Of a stretch of 30,235 bases of DNA, positions 1 to 7,570 are shown in pieces. The DNA is from Thermoleophilia bacterium. Its GTDB lineage: Bacteria > Actinomycetota > Thermoleophilia > Gaiellales > Gaiellaceae. The position numbers were made by a program, and so were the translations under genes. The notes under the pieces are model-generated. The model searched no databases. It had not been told where the DNA came from and saw only the letters and a list, made by a program, of their open reading frames with translations. The stretch's first letter is position 1; every line of letters begins with the position of its first letter. The stretch spans positions 1 to 30,235 of the forward strand of contig JABFWJ010000382.1 of the NCBI GenBank assembly GCA_013362295.1. The letters are read 5' to 3'.

Positions 1-513
1 TACGAGACGTACCGCGGGAGCCACTACACGGTCGAGCAGACGAAGCTCTACGACGCGCCGCACGAGCCGCCGCCGATCATCATCGCGGCGAAGGCCGAGA
101 ACGCGGCCCGGCTCGCCGCCGCCAAGGGCGACGGCACGATGAACACGTCGCCCGACGGCGAGATCGTGAAGGTCTTCGAGGACGCGGGCGGCACGGGGCC
201 GATCTACGGAAAGGTCACGGGCGCGTTTGCGCCGAGCGAGCACGACGCGCGGAAGCTCGCGCGGGCGCGCGAGCCGAACACGGCAATGGGCGGAGACCTT
301 GCGACGGAGCTCGCGCTGCCCCGGGACTTCGAGGCGGTCGCGGAACTCGTGCGCGAGGAGGACCTCGAGGGCTCGGTCGTCCTCGGTGCCGACCCCGGGA
401 AGTGGCGCGAGAAGATCGACGAGTTCGAGCAGGCGGGATTCACGCACGTGGCATTGCACGACGTCGGCCACGATCAGCGGGGGTTCATCGAGTTCGCACG
501 CCGGTTCCTCTGA
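1..513 (+). CDS. LLM-class F420-dependent oxidoreductase, C-terminal part (5' end outside window)
   Basis: The open frame runs in from the left edge and ends at TGA 511-513, giving about 170 C-terminal residues. The visible part matches the end of the F420-dependent glucose-6-phosphate-dehydrogenase-like (TIGR03557-type) subgroup of the luciferase-like monooxygenase fold. It has a 'PPIIIAA' strand followed by an Ala-rich helix and a 'GDG' turn, then a late 'AGFTHVALHDVG' strand and a closing 'FARRFL' helix. Family members move hydride between coenzyme F420 and a small substrate in the cytosol; the substrate cannot be told from this fragment. The stop overlaps the start of the next gene (TGATG), so the two are probably cotranscribed. 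The family call is firm, the specific reaction unknown. Confidence 0.85.
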   Translation, partial: YETYRGSHYTVEQTKLYDAPHEPPPIIIAAKAENAARLAAAKGDGTMNTSPDGEIVKVFEDAGGTGPIYGKVTGAFAPSEHDARKLARAREPNTAMGGDLATELALPRDFEAVAELVREEDLEGSVVLGADPGKWREKIDEFEQAGFTHVALHDVGHDQRGFIEFARRFL

Positions 514-1301
514 TGGGCGCGCCGCAGCCCGAGGAGATCTATGTGCTCACGCGCGAGGAGGGCAGGCACCGTCTCGAGCGACCGTTCCTCGAGATGTCGT
601 CGACCGCGCTCGCAGCCGGGCTCGACATCGCGATCGGCGTCACCGTGCTCACGCTCATCGAGTCGCAGCTCGAGCACAGCATCGGCACGAGGGCCGCGCA
701 CACGCTTGGCTCGATCGGGTTCGGGATCGGGTTCGTCTTCCTGATCGTCGGGCGCGGCGAGCTGTTCACCGAGAACTTCCTCGTGCCGCTCGCCGGGCTC
801 GACGGACGCGAGCGCAACGCCTGGTGGAAGCTCGCCGAGCTGTGGACGGTCTCGCCGGTGCTGAACATCGCAGCCGGCGCGCTGATCGCCCTCTTCCTGA
901 CCGTGCACAGCGTGCTCCCGTTCGGCACGGGCGAGTCTGCGATCCGAACGGCGGAGACGATTCACGCCAACGGCTGGCTCGCCCTCTTCGTGAGCGCGAT
1001 CGTCGCCGGCGGGCTGATGACGGCGATGACGTGGTACGTCGAGGGCCAGCGCGGGATGGGGATTCGCGTCACCGTCGCGTGGATCGCGGGATCGATCCTC
1101 GCGCTCGGGACCTTCAACCACGCGATCGTCGTGACGATCGAGCAGGTCTACGGGATCCGCTACGGGGCCTCCATTCCCTGGCTCTTCGTCCTCGAGAACT
1201 TCTTCGTCGCGGCTGCCGGGAACATGATCGGCGGGATCGGACTGGTGACGCTGAACCGCTTCACCCAGGCGCGGAGCGGCGGGAAGGCGCGGTCTGGTTG
1301 A
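513..1301 (+). CDS. Formate/nitrite transporter (FNT) family membrane channel
   Basis: This is a 262-residue membrane protein with about six hydrophobic segments, the usual FNT size. A hydrophilic N-terminus (about 35 residues) leads into the first helix, and a 'GRGELFTENFLVPL' stretch follows the second, as in YfdC-like FNT proteins. FNT pores are pentameric channels for small monovalent acids such as formate, nitrite or hydrosulfide; the substrate here is not readable. I start it at ATG 513, which overlaps the preceding stop, rather than at the in-frame ATG 402: the 37 extra residues would lie inside the oxidoreductase gene and have Arg-rich, out-of-frame composition. Ten bases separate it from aconitase. 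Confidence 0.85.
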   Translation: MGAPQPEEIYVLTREEGRHRLERPFLEMSSTALAAGLDIAIGVTVLTLIESQLEHSIGTRAAHTLGSIGFGIGFVFLIVGRGELFTENFLVPLAGLDGRERNAWWKLAELWTVSPVLNIAAGALIALFLTVHSVLPFGTGESAIRTAETIHANGWLALFVSAIVAGGLMTAMTWYVEGQRGMGIRVTVAWIAGSILALGTFNHAIVVTIEQVYGIRYGASIPWLFVLENFFVAAAGNMIGGIGLVTLNRFTQARSGGKARSG

Positions 1302-1311
1302 ATCGAGGTCG

Positions 1312-4044
1312 ATGGCCGCCCCCACGCAGCTCACAGTCGGAGATCGCTCCTACGGGATGCACCGGCTCGGCGAGCTCCAGGCCTCCTACGACATCGCGCG
1401 CCTTCCGTACACGCTCCGGGTGCTGCTCGAGAACGTCCTGCGAAACGGCGACGAGTCCGACGTCGAGGCCGTTGCGCGCTGGGACGCGAAGGCCGAGCCG
1501 TCACACGAGATCTCGTTCGCGCCGTCGCGGGTCCTGCTGCAGGACCTGACCGGCGTCCCGGCAGTCGTCGACCTCGCCGCGATGCGCGACGCGATGGCCG
1601 AGCTCGGGGGCGATCCGGCGAAGATCAATCCGTTGATTCCCGCGGAGCTCGTGATCGACCACTCCGTGCAGGTCGACGCGTTCGCCTCGCGCATGGCGTT
1701 CGCGCACAACGTCGAGCTCGAGTTCGAGCGCAACCGCGAGCGCTACCTCTTCCTGCGCTGGGGCCAGAGCGCACTGCGCGAGTTCAAGGTCGTGCCGCCC
1801 GGCACCGGGATCTGCCACCAGGTGAACCTCGAGTACCTCGCCCGCGTCGTCGACGACCGCGACGGCGTCGCGTTCCCGGACACGCTCGTCGGAACGGACT
1901 CGCACACGACGATGGTCAACGGGCTCGGCGTCCTCGGCTGGGGCGTCGGCGGGATCGAGGCGGAAGCGGCGATGCTCGGCCAGCCGCTCTCGATGCTCGT
2001 GCCGCAGGTCGTCGGCTTCAAGCTCAGCGGCGCACTGCCGGAGGGCGCGACCGCAACCGATCTCGTGCTGACCGTCACGGAGATGCTGCGCAAGACGGGC
2101 GTCGTCGGCAAGTTCGTCGAGTACTTCGGCGAGGGTGTGTCCGCGCTGCCGCTCGCCGACCGCGCGACGATCGGGAACATGTCGCCGGAGTACGGCGCGA
2201 CGTGCGGCTTCTTCCCGGTCGACGAGGTGACGCTCCAGTACCTGCGCCTGACCGGCCGCAGCCCGGAGCGGATCGCGCTCGTCGAGGCGTACTGCAAGGA
2301 GAACCTGCTCTGGCACGACCCGTCCGAGCCCGCGACGTACTCACACGTCGTCGAGCTCGACCTCGCCGACGTCGAACCGTCGCTCGCGGGACCACGGCGG
2401 CCTCAGGATCGCGTCCCGCTCGCGCGCGCGAAGAAGTCCTTCCTCGAGGCCCTCGGCACGTTCGGCGTCGACTACACGAACGGCTCGCACGACCGGGCGG
2501 TCGCCGACACCTTCCCGGCTTCCGACCCGACGACCGAGCAGCAGCCCGGCGGCGAGCCGGAGCCCGAGGCGGACTCCACTCCCGTGGCGGTCGCCGAGCC
2601 GCCCGGACACCGGCGCGTGCACGTCGAGGGCACCGACTACGAGCTCGACCACGGCTCGGTCGTGATCGCCGCGATCACGTCGTGCACGAACACCTCCAAC
2701 CCGCAGGTGATGGTCGCGGCGGGGCTGCTCGCGCGCAATGCGCTCGAGCGCGGCCTCGAGCGCAAGCCGTGGGTCAAGTCGTCGCTCGCACCGGGGTCGA
2801 AGGTGGTGACGCGCTACTACGAGCAGGCTGGATTGCAGGAGCACCTCGACGAGCTGGGGTTCAACACGGTCGGCTACGGCTGCACGACGTGCATCGGGAA
2901 CTCGGGCCCGCTCTCGGACGCGATCTCGGCCGCGATCGGCGAAGGCGATCTCGTGGTCTGCTCGGTCCTGTCGGGCAACCGCAACTTCGAGGCGCGCATC
3001 CATCCCGAGGTGAAGGCGAACTACCTCGCGTCGCCGCCGCTCGTCGTCGCGTACTCGCTCGCCGGCAGGATGGACATCGACTGGGAGACCGAGCCGATCG
3101 GCCCCGGAGCGGACGGCGACGACGTCTACCTGCGCGACATCTGGCCGAGCGCGAGGGAGGTCAGCGACACGATCGCCTCCTCCGTGCGTGCGGAGCACTT
3201 CTCCGAGACGTACTCGGATGTCTTCACCGGCGACGAGACGTGGCGCGCGCTCGAGGTGCCGGAAGGCGAGCTGTTCGCCTGGGAGCCGGACTCGACCTAC
3301 GTCCGCCGCCCGCCGTACTTCCACGGAATGTCGCACGAGCCCGAGACCGTGCCCGACGTCGAGGGCGCGCGCATGCTCGTCTGGCTCGGCGACTCGGTCA
3401 CGACCGACCACATCTCGCCCGCGGGCTCGATCAGGCCGGACTCTCCCGCGGGGAACTACCTGATCGAGCACGGGGTCGAGCGCAAGGATTTCAACTCGTA
3501 CGGCGCGCGCCGCGGCAACCACGAGGTGATGGTGCGCGGCACGTTCGCGAACGTGCGGCTGCGCAACAAGCTCGTATCCGGGTCGGAGGGCACGTGGACG
3601 CTGCACGTGCCGAGCGGCGAGGAGATGACGATCTACGACGCCGCACAGCGCTATCTCGCGGACGGCACGCCGACGGTCGTTCTCGCCGGAAAGGAGTACG
3701 GCTCCGGTTCGTCGCGCGACTGGGCCGCGAAGGGGCCGAAGCTGCTGGGCGTGCGCGCGGTGATCGCCGAGTCATACGAGCGCATCCACCGTTCGAACCT
3801 CCTGATGATGGGCGTGCTGCCGCTGCAATTCCTGGACGGCGACTCACCCGAGTCGCTCGGGCTGACCGGCCGCGAGACGTTCTCGATCACAGGCGTCGAG
3901 AACGGCGAGGCGCGCGAGGTGACGGTGCGCGCCGACGACAAGGAGTTCCGCGCGCGCGTCCGCCTCGACACACCGCGCGAGCGCGAGTACCTGCAGCACG
4001 GCGGGATCCTCCCGTACGTCCTGCGCCGGCTGCTCGCCGCCTAG
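1312..4044 (+). CDS. acnA: Aconitate hydratase A (aconitase)
   Basis: Cytosolic TCA-cycle enzyme interconverting citrate and isocitrate through cis-aconitate, using a [4Fe-4S] cluster. The 910-residue length fits the AcnA/IRP1 family. Cluster ligands are visible: Cys458 in 'SCTNTSNP', and Cys524 and Cys527 in 'GCTTCIGNSGPL', with the 66-residue spacing typical of AcnA. The C-terminal swivel domain carries 'GKEYGSGSSRDWAAKG', which holds the substrate-binding Ser/Arg residues. A Pro/Glu-rich, low-complexity linker lies at about residues 400-440, just before the first Cys loop, and makes this copy slightly longer than E. coli AcnA. A GAGG ribosome binding site at about 1305 precedes ATG 1312. 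The stop is followed by a repeat-bearing convergent spacer. Confidence 0.97.
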   Translation: MAAPTQLTVGDRSYGMHRLGELQASYDIARLPYTLRVLLENVLRNGDESDVEAVARWDAKAEPSHEISFAPSRVLLQDLTGVPAVVDLAAMRDAMAELGGDPAKINPLIPAELVIDHSVQVDAFASRMAFAHNVELEFERNRERYLFLRWGQSALREFKVVPPGTGICHQVNLEYLARVVDDRDGVAFPDTLVGTDSHTTMVNGLGVLGWGVGGIEAEAAMLGQPLSMLVPQVVGFKLSGALPEGATATDLVLTVTEMLRKTGVVGKFVEYFGEGVSALPLADRATIGNMSPEYGATCGFFPVDEVTLQYLRLTGRSPERIALVEAYCKENLLWHDPSEPATYSHVVELDLADVEPSLAGPRRPQDRVPLARAKKSFLEALGTFGVDYTNGSHDRAVADTFPASDPTTEQQPGGEPEPEADSTPVAVAEPPGHRRVHVEGTDYELDHGSVVIAAITSCTNTSNPQVMVAAGLLARNALERGLERKPWVKSSLAPGSKVVTRYYEQAGLQEHLDELGFNTVGYGCTTCIGNSGPLSDAISAAIGEGDLVVCSVLSGNRNFEARIHPEVKANYLASPPLVVAYSLAGRMDIDWETEPIGPGADGDDVYLRDIWPSAREVSDTIASSVRAEHFSETYSDVFTGDETWRALEVPEGELFAWEPDSTYVRRPPYFHGMSHEPETVPDVEGARMLVWLGDSVTTDHISPAGSIRPDSPAGNYLIEHGVERKDFNSYGARRGNHEVMVRGTFANVRLRNKLVSGSEGTWTLHVPSGEEMTIYDAAQRYLADGTPTVVLAGKEYGSGSSRDWAAKGPKLLGVRAVIAESYERIHRSNLLMMGVLPLQFLDGDSPESLGLTGRETFSITGVENGEAREVTVRADDKEFRARVRLDTPREREYLQHGGILPYVLRRLLAA

Positions 4045-4060
4045 CACCCACCGTCTCGAG

Positions 4061-4080
4061 CGTCGTTTGGCGACGGGACG
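4061..4080 (+). repeat. REP-like hairpin copy A
   Basis: Twenty bases, CGTCGTTTGGCGACGGGACG. The first 15 form a perfect 5-bp stem with a TTTGG loop, followed by GGGAC. The same core occurs at 4159-4173 and, in opposite orientation, at 27313-27327 and (with one stem mismatch) 27962-27976. Its flank (CTCGAGACG and GTGG on the minus strand) resembles that of the copy behind the transposase gene, so these two look like one subtype (right end). Confidence 0.75.
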
Positions 4081-4142
4081 GCCGGCCCGGCACGGTCGCG
4101 ATCCCGCTCGGCGACCGGAAGCGCCCTCCCCTGTGGATTGTT

Positions 4143-4177
4143 CGTCACACTTCGGTTACGTCGTTTGGCGACGGAAC
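4143..4177 (+). repeat. REP-like hairpin copy B, bipartite
   Basis: An 18-nt imperfect hairpin (4143-4160, CGTCAC...TTACG) is fused to the 15-nt core hairpin (4159-4173), which is followed by GGAAC instead of GGGAC. The copy upstream of the transposase (27309-27343, opposite strand) has the same bipartite plan with identical spacing and a perfect version of the 18-nt hairpin. I therefore read it as the left-end subtype. Confidence 0.7.
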
Positions 4178-4222
4178 ACGTCCCGGGCGACCATGGCCCG
4201 ATGGGACTGGGCCGGCGGTGGT

Positions 4223-4492
4223 TCAGTGGTTCCTGAGCGCCTCGATCAGCTCGTCCTTCGCCATCTCCGAACGGCCCTCGATGCCGATCTCGCGGGCGCG
4301 CTCCTCGAGCTCTTCCTTCGTCCAGTCCTCGTAGGGCTCCGACCTCCCGCCGCGCCGGCCGACCTCCGAGCGGCCCTCCGCGGCCGCGGCGTTGGCGATC
4401 CGGGCCGCCTTCTCCTTGCTCTCGCCCTGCGCGCGGAGCTCCTCGTACAGCTCCGGATCCTTGATGCTCGGTCCATGATCCTTTTCCGGCAT
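4223..4492 (-). CDS. Small Rho_N / DUF7218-type protein
   Basis: An 89-residue, highly charged soluble protein. The N-terminal part has 'KDHGPSIKDPELYEEL' and a 'KEKAARIANA' helix; a Gly/Arg/Ser linker follows; the last 40 residues ('YEDWTKEELEERAREIGIEGRS...KDELIEALRNH') form a helix-extended-helix module like the N-terminal domain of Rho termination factor (SAP-like fold). Actinobacteria often carry such proteins; no function is established that I can name, and nucleic-acid binding is only inferred from the fold. A very strong Shine-Dalgarno (AAAGGAGG on the minus strand, 4501-4508) supports start 4492. It lies 52 bases behind the PelG-like gene on the same strand, so it could be the operon's last gene or have its own promoter. 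Confidence 0.8.
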   Translation of the reverse strand: MPEKDHGPSIKDPELYEELRAQGESKEKAARIANAAAAEGRSEVGRRGGRSEPYEDWTKEELEERAREIGIEGRSEMAKDELIEALRNH

Positions 4493-4544
4493 GTCGTGAC
4501 CTCCTTTCCCGCACGATCCCCGGCGCCGTGAGCGCGAAACCGCT

Positions 4545-6092
4545 CTAGTAGGCGGCGTAGTAGAAGTAGTCGACCGCGCGGAGGATCCGCCGGGCGGCGA
4601 GGGCCGAGAGGATCGCGAACGTCGCCGTGCCCGCGACGAGCCCGCCGACGGCGGCCCAGTACACGACGAGGCGGCTCAGTGTGAACGCCACGACCGCTGC
4701 CACGGCGATCGACGGCACGAGTGCCGCCAGCACGCTCCACGGCCGGCCGACCGAGAACACGAACGACGCGCTGAACACGCCGTAGACCAGGAGGGCGTAG
4801 CCGACGACGCCGAGCGCGTAGACCCGTAGCGTCGTCGCGTCGCCGAACAGATCGCTGATCTTCGTCGCGTGCGCGTAGACGGCGAGCGAGAAGAGCGCGC
4901 CGGTCGCCGCGATCCCTCCCGCGATCAGGAACGTGACGTGCAGCAGGTGCTCCCGGTAGAAGCGGCGCAGTGCCCTGTTGTGCCCGTCGGTCGCCCCGGC
5001 GTCGTAGCGCGTTCCGAGAGCCTCGAGCTTCGAGGCGAATGCAAAGACCGTCACCTCGAGGAACGCGAGCGCGGGGACGACGGAGATCAGCGCCCAGTCG
5101 AGGCCGACCTCGTACGTCGCGCGGAACGTGAAGGGCAGTCCGTGCGCGTCGGTCGACCAGGCCGCGAGCCGATCGACGAAGAGGAGCCCGAAGTAGCCCG
5201 CGCCGTAGAGGGCGAAGGGCGCGACCAGCTCGAGCAGCATGCCGCGGGGCGGCGCCACGGCGAGCCGCAGCTCGGGAACCGTGTTCGCGACCCGGCGACG
5301 AAAGACGGCGAACGCCCACGCGGCCTCGATCACGACGGCGACGGCCAGACCGGTCCAGTGTGCGGCGTAGATCCCGGTTCCGAGCCGGTGCAGGAGCAGC
5401 CCGACCGACGCGATGCCCGCGACGGTTGCGATCACCATCGGCGCGAACCGCTTCAGCGCGTACAGCACGGCGCTGCAGAGCGACAGGGCGCCCGCGAGGC
5501 CGTAGTAGGCGAGCGCGATGCCGAGCGAGCGGTCGTCGTACCAGCCGAAGACGAGATTTGCCGCCCACCAGGCCGCGGCCCCGAGGAGCAGCGCGACCAG
5601 TCCCAGCACGACGGAGACCGCCACGGCGCGCGCGGCGAGGACGTGCCTGCCGGGCTCGCCGAAGTGCGACCCGACGCGTCCGATCGTCTGCGAGACCGGC
5701 CCGGTGACGAAGAAGCTCGCGAGGAGCGCGATCCCGACCAGCGAGGCCTGACGGCCGCTGAACGAGAGCGACGCCCACAGGCCGTAGCCGAGCAGCACGA
5801 GGCTCCCGAGCTGCAGCGCCAGCTGTACGAAGAAGAAGCCGCCGCGCAGGAACCGCTTCGCCGTCTCCCAGCGCGGCTCGGCCTCGTCGTCCACGACCAC
5901 GCGCGCCGGCGGGGGCAATTCGAGGCAACGCGCGAGGATGTCGTCGGCAAGGTCGAACACGTCGCGCTTGCCGTAGCGCGTCCTGGCGTCGACATCCCGG
6001 ATGCCGCCACTCTCGAGCGTCGCGGCGACGGCCCAGCGGTCGAGCGGCCGCGTCGTCTCCTTCAGGACGAACTCGACGAGCGCCTGGGTCAC
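4545..6092 (-). CDS. pelG: PelG-like polysaccharide transport membrane protein with N-terminal extension
   Basis: This 515-residue protein has a soluble region of about 85 residues followed by roughly 12 hydrophobic segments reaching almost to the C-terminus ('VDYFYYAAY'). Position right behind a PelF-type glycosyltransferase and the membrane pattern suggest PelG, the MOP-superfamily inner-membrane protein that works with PelF to polymerise and export Pel-type exopolysaccharide. PelG proteins that I know are about 450 residues and start close to the first helix, so the N-terminal segment ('ALVEFVLKETTRPLDRW...KRDVFDLADDILARC') is extra and unrecognised. Start GTG 6092 overlaps the PelF stop by four bases (GTGA). 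Other flippase families in the same superfamily are the main alternative. Confidence 0.7.
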   Translation of the reverse strand: MTQALVEFVLKETTRPLDRWAVAATLESGGIRDVDARTRYGKRDVFDLADDILARCLELPPPARVVVDDEAEPRWETAKRFLRGGFFFVQLALQLGSLVLLGYGLWASLSFSGRQASLVGIALLASFFVTGPVSQTIGRVGSHFGEPGRHVLAARAVAVSVVLGLVALLLGAAAWWAANLVFGWYDDRSLGIALAYYGLAGALSLCSAVLYALKRFAPMVIATVAGIASVGLLLHRLGTGIYAAHWTGLAVAVVIEAAWAFAVFRRRVANTVPELRLAVAPPRGMLLELVAPFALYGAGYFGLLFVDRLAAWSTDAHGLPFTFRATYEVGLDWALISVVPALAFLEVTVFAFASKLEALGTRYDAGATDGHNRALRRFYREHLLHVTFLIAGGIAATGALFSLAVYAHATKISDLFGDATTLRVYALGVVGYALLVYGVFSASFVFSVGRPWSVLAALVPSIAVAAVVAFTLSRLVVYWAAVGGLVAGTATFAILSALAARRILRAVDYFYYAAY

Positions 6093-7570
6093 GCCGCGAC
6101 AGCCCTGCGCGTGAGCTCGAGATACGCGTCGCGATAGGCGTTCACCGAGTTCGAGATGCGGTACCTGGCGAGCACCTCCTCCCGGCAGCGCCGCCCGAGC
6201 TCGCGACGGAACTCGTCGTCCGACAGCAGCTCGGCGACGGCGCGACCGAACACCTCCGGGTCGCGCGGGGGGACGACGAGGCCGAACCCGTCGAGCGCCT
6301 CCTTCACGCCGCCGACGTCGGTGCCGACGACGGGCCGTGCGCACGACATCGCTTCGAGCACGGTGTACGGGAACGCCTCGGAGATGCTCGAGAGCACGCA
6401 GATGTCGCCCTCGGTGTACAGCTCGGGCGGCTTCGAGTGGAAGCCGCGCAGCTCGAAGGTGTCCTCGAGGCGGAGCTCGGCGATCAGCGCGCGGCAGCGC
6501 TCGACGTACGGCACGTCCGCGTCGAGCGAGCCATAGAGGAGGTAGCGGATCCCCGGGACGAGCTCGCGCGCGACCGCCGAGCTGCGGATCATCGTCTCGA
6601 TGTCCTTCAAGGGGTAGATGCGCGCGGCCGCGACCGCGACCCGAGCCCCGGCGGTCTCCGGCGGCTTCGGCTTGGGGACGAACAGGCCCGGGTCGACGCC
6701 GTTGTAGATCGCGCGGACGCGCGCCGGGTCGGCGCCCCACGGCAGCTCCCAGCGCCGGTTGAACTCGACCACGGGAGCGACCAGATCCGCGTGCGCGTAG
6801 ACGAGGCGCGCGACGAAGCCGGAGAGCGCCATCAGGAAGCGCTTGGAGAACGGGCTGAACTCCGCCGACGAGACGGAGATGTAGCGCTCGCGGACGAACA
6901 CGCCGTGCTCGGTCACGAGGAACGGCGTCCCGTCGCGGTGCTTCGCGACGATGCCCGCCAGCGCCGCGAAGCCGGCGATCGTCGCGTGCACGAGGTCGGC
7001 GCGCGGCACCGGCGCGGCGAGCGGCAGCAGGAACGACGACAGCCAGTGCAGCGTGATGTTGAGATCCGCGACGGTCGGCCGATCGTCTGCGGGCGCATGC
7101 GCGCGGACGTGCTCGGCGAACGTCTCGTAGACGAGCCGCGAGCGCCAGGTGCTCCGCCAGTCGTGCTCTGCGAACCACCGCCACAGCTCGTGGACGGTCA
7201 CGCCGTAGTCCCGGATCTCCGGGCCCGTGACCGCGAGCCCGTCGAGGAGCGCCCCGAGCAGCGGCAGGAACCGCTCGCCGATCGCCTGGTCGTCGGTCCG
7301 CGCCCGGCGCGCGCGCAGCTCGGCCAACGGAAGGTCCCGGTGGAAGTGCTCAGCAGGATCCTGCAGCCCGAAGAGCGGGACGTGCACGACGCGGCGCGCA
7401 TTTGCCGGCGTTTCGAACTTGTACGTGACCTCCGGGCTGCCGGTGATCGCGTAGAGCGTGAACTGCACGTGCGGAAGCTCGCGGCAGATGATGTCGCACC
7501 AGGTGCCGACGCCCCCTTCGACGAAGGGGTACGTGCCTTCGGTACAGAAGAGGACGGAGAGCCCGGCTAC
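6089..7570 (-). CDS. pelF: PelF-like GT4 glycosyltransferase (start codon not canonical)
   Basis: About 493 residues. The N-terminus 'VLFCTEGTYPFVEGGVGTW' and the following DUF3492-type region, then a GT-B C-terminal half with 'PRDPEVFGRAVAELL' and the E-x7-E donor-site motif 'SEAFPYTVLEAM', match PelF, the cytosolic GT4 enzyme that builds Pel polysaccharide from UDP-sugars. 'NGVDPGLFVPK' and 'ARIYPLKDIETMI' are typical of the UDP-binding domain. The conserved N-terminus begins within a few codons of the preceding gene's stop (TAG at 7567-7569), yet no ATG, GTG, TTG or CTG exists in frame there. The nearest downstream one, a GTG in 'ELPHVQF', would remove the conserved glycine loop. I set the start at the GTA at 7570 as a placeholder. 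Translational coupling to the upstream gene is likely. Confidence 0.8.
   Translation of the reverse strand, partial: VAGLSVLFCTEGTYPFVEGGVGTWCDIICRELPHVQFTLYAITGSPEVTYKFETPANARRVVHVPLFGLQDPAEHFHRDLPLAELRARRARTDDQAIGERFLPLLGALLDGLAVTGPEIRDYGVTVHELWRWFAEHDWRSTWRSRLVYETFAEHVRAHAPADDRPTVADLNITLHWLSSFLLPLAAPVPRADLVHATIAGFAALAGIVAKHRDGTPFLVTEHGVFVRERYISVSSAEFSPFSKRFLMALSGFVARLVYAHADLVAPVVEFNRRWELPWGADPARVRAIYNGVDPGLFVPKPKPPETAGARVAVAAARIYPLKDIETMIRSSAVARELVPGIRYLLYGSLDADVPYVERCRALIAELRLEDTFELRGFHSKPPELYTEGDICVLSSISEAFPYTVLEAMSCARPVVGTDVGGVKEALDGFGLVVPPRDPEVFGRAVAELLSDDEFRRELGRRCREEVLARYRISNSVNAYRDAYLELTRRAVAA

Larger units (their letters stand above)
4050..4178 (-). mobile_element. Candidate non-autonomous REP/MITE-like element (two hairpin copies, no gene)
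   Basis: The spacer between two convergent genes holds two copies of a 15-bp hairpin (CGTCG, loop TTTGG, CGACG on the + strand) at 4061-4075 and 4159-4173. The second is joined to an 18-nt imperfect hairpin at 4143-4160 that shares its last two bases. Read on the minus strand, the order is core, 18-nt hairpin, about 67 nt without a gene, core, CTCG-containing tail. The transposase unit at 27.3-28.0 kb shows the same order on the plus strand, with a gene inside. I infer a non-autonomous relative mobilised by that transposase. The alternative is two independent REP sequences. The hairpins could also act as a transcription barrier between the converging genes. Confidence 0.55.

Noticed and set aside
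402..512. Longer N-terminus for the FNT channel from ATG 402
   Set aside because: It lies wholly inside the upstream oxidoreductase gene and has Arg-rich out-of-frame composition; ATG 513 overlaps the stop as elsewhere in the window.
4050..4178. CRISPR-like array or classic inverted terminal repeats
   Set aside because: Two copies only, with no regular spacers, and the copies are in direct rather than inverted orientation.
2202..4334. Long plus-strand open frame across acnA
   Set aside because: Arg/Ala-rich out-of-frame reading of aconitase, with no domain and no start context.
4869..6137. Plus-strand open frame opposite pelG
   Set aside because: Antisense shadow produced by high GC; low-complexity Arg/Glu composition, while the minus-strand reading gives a clear membrane protein.
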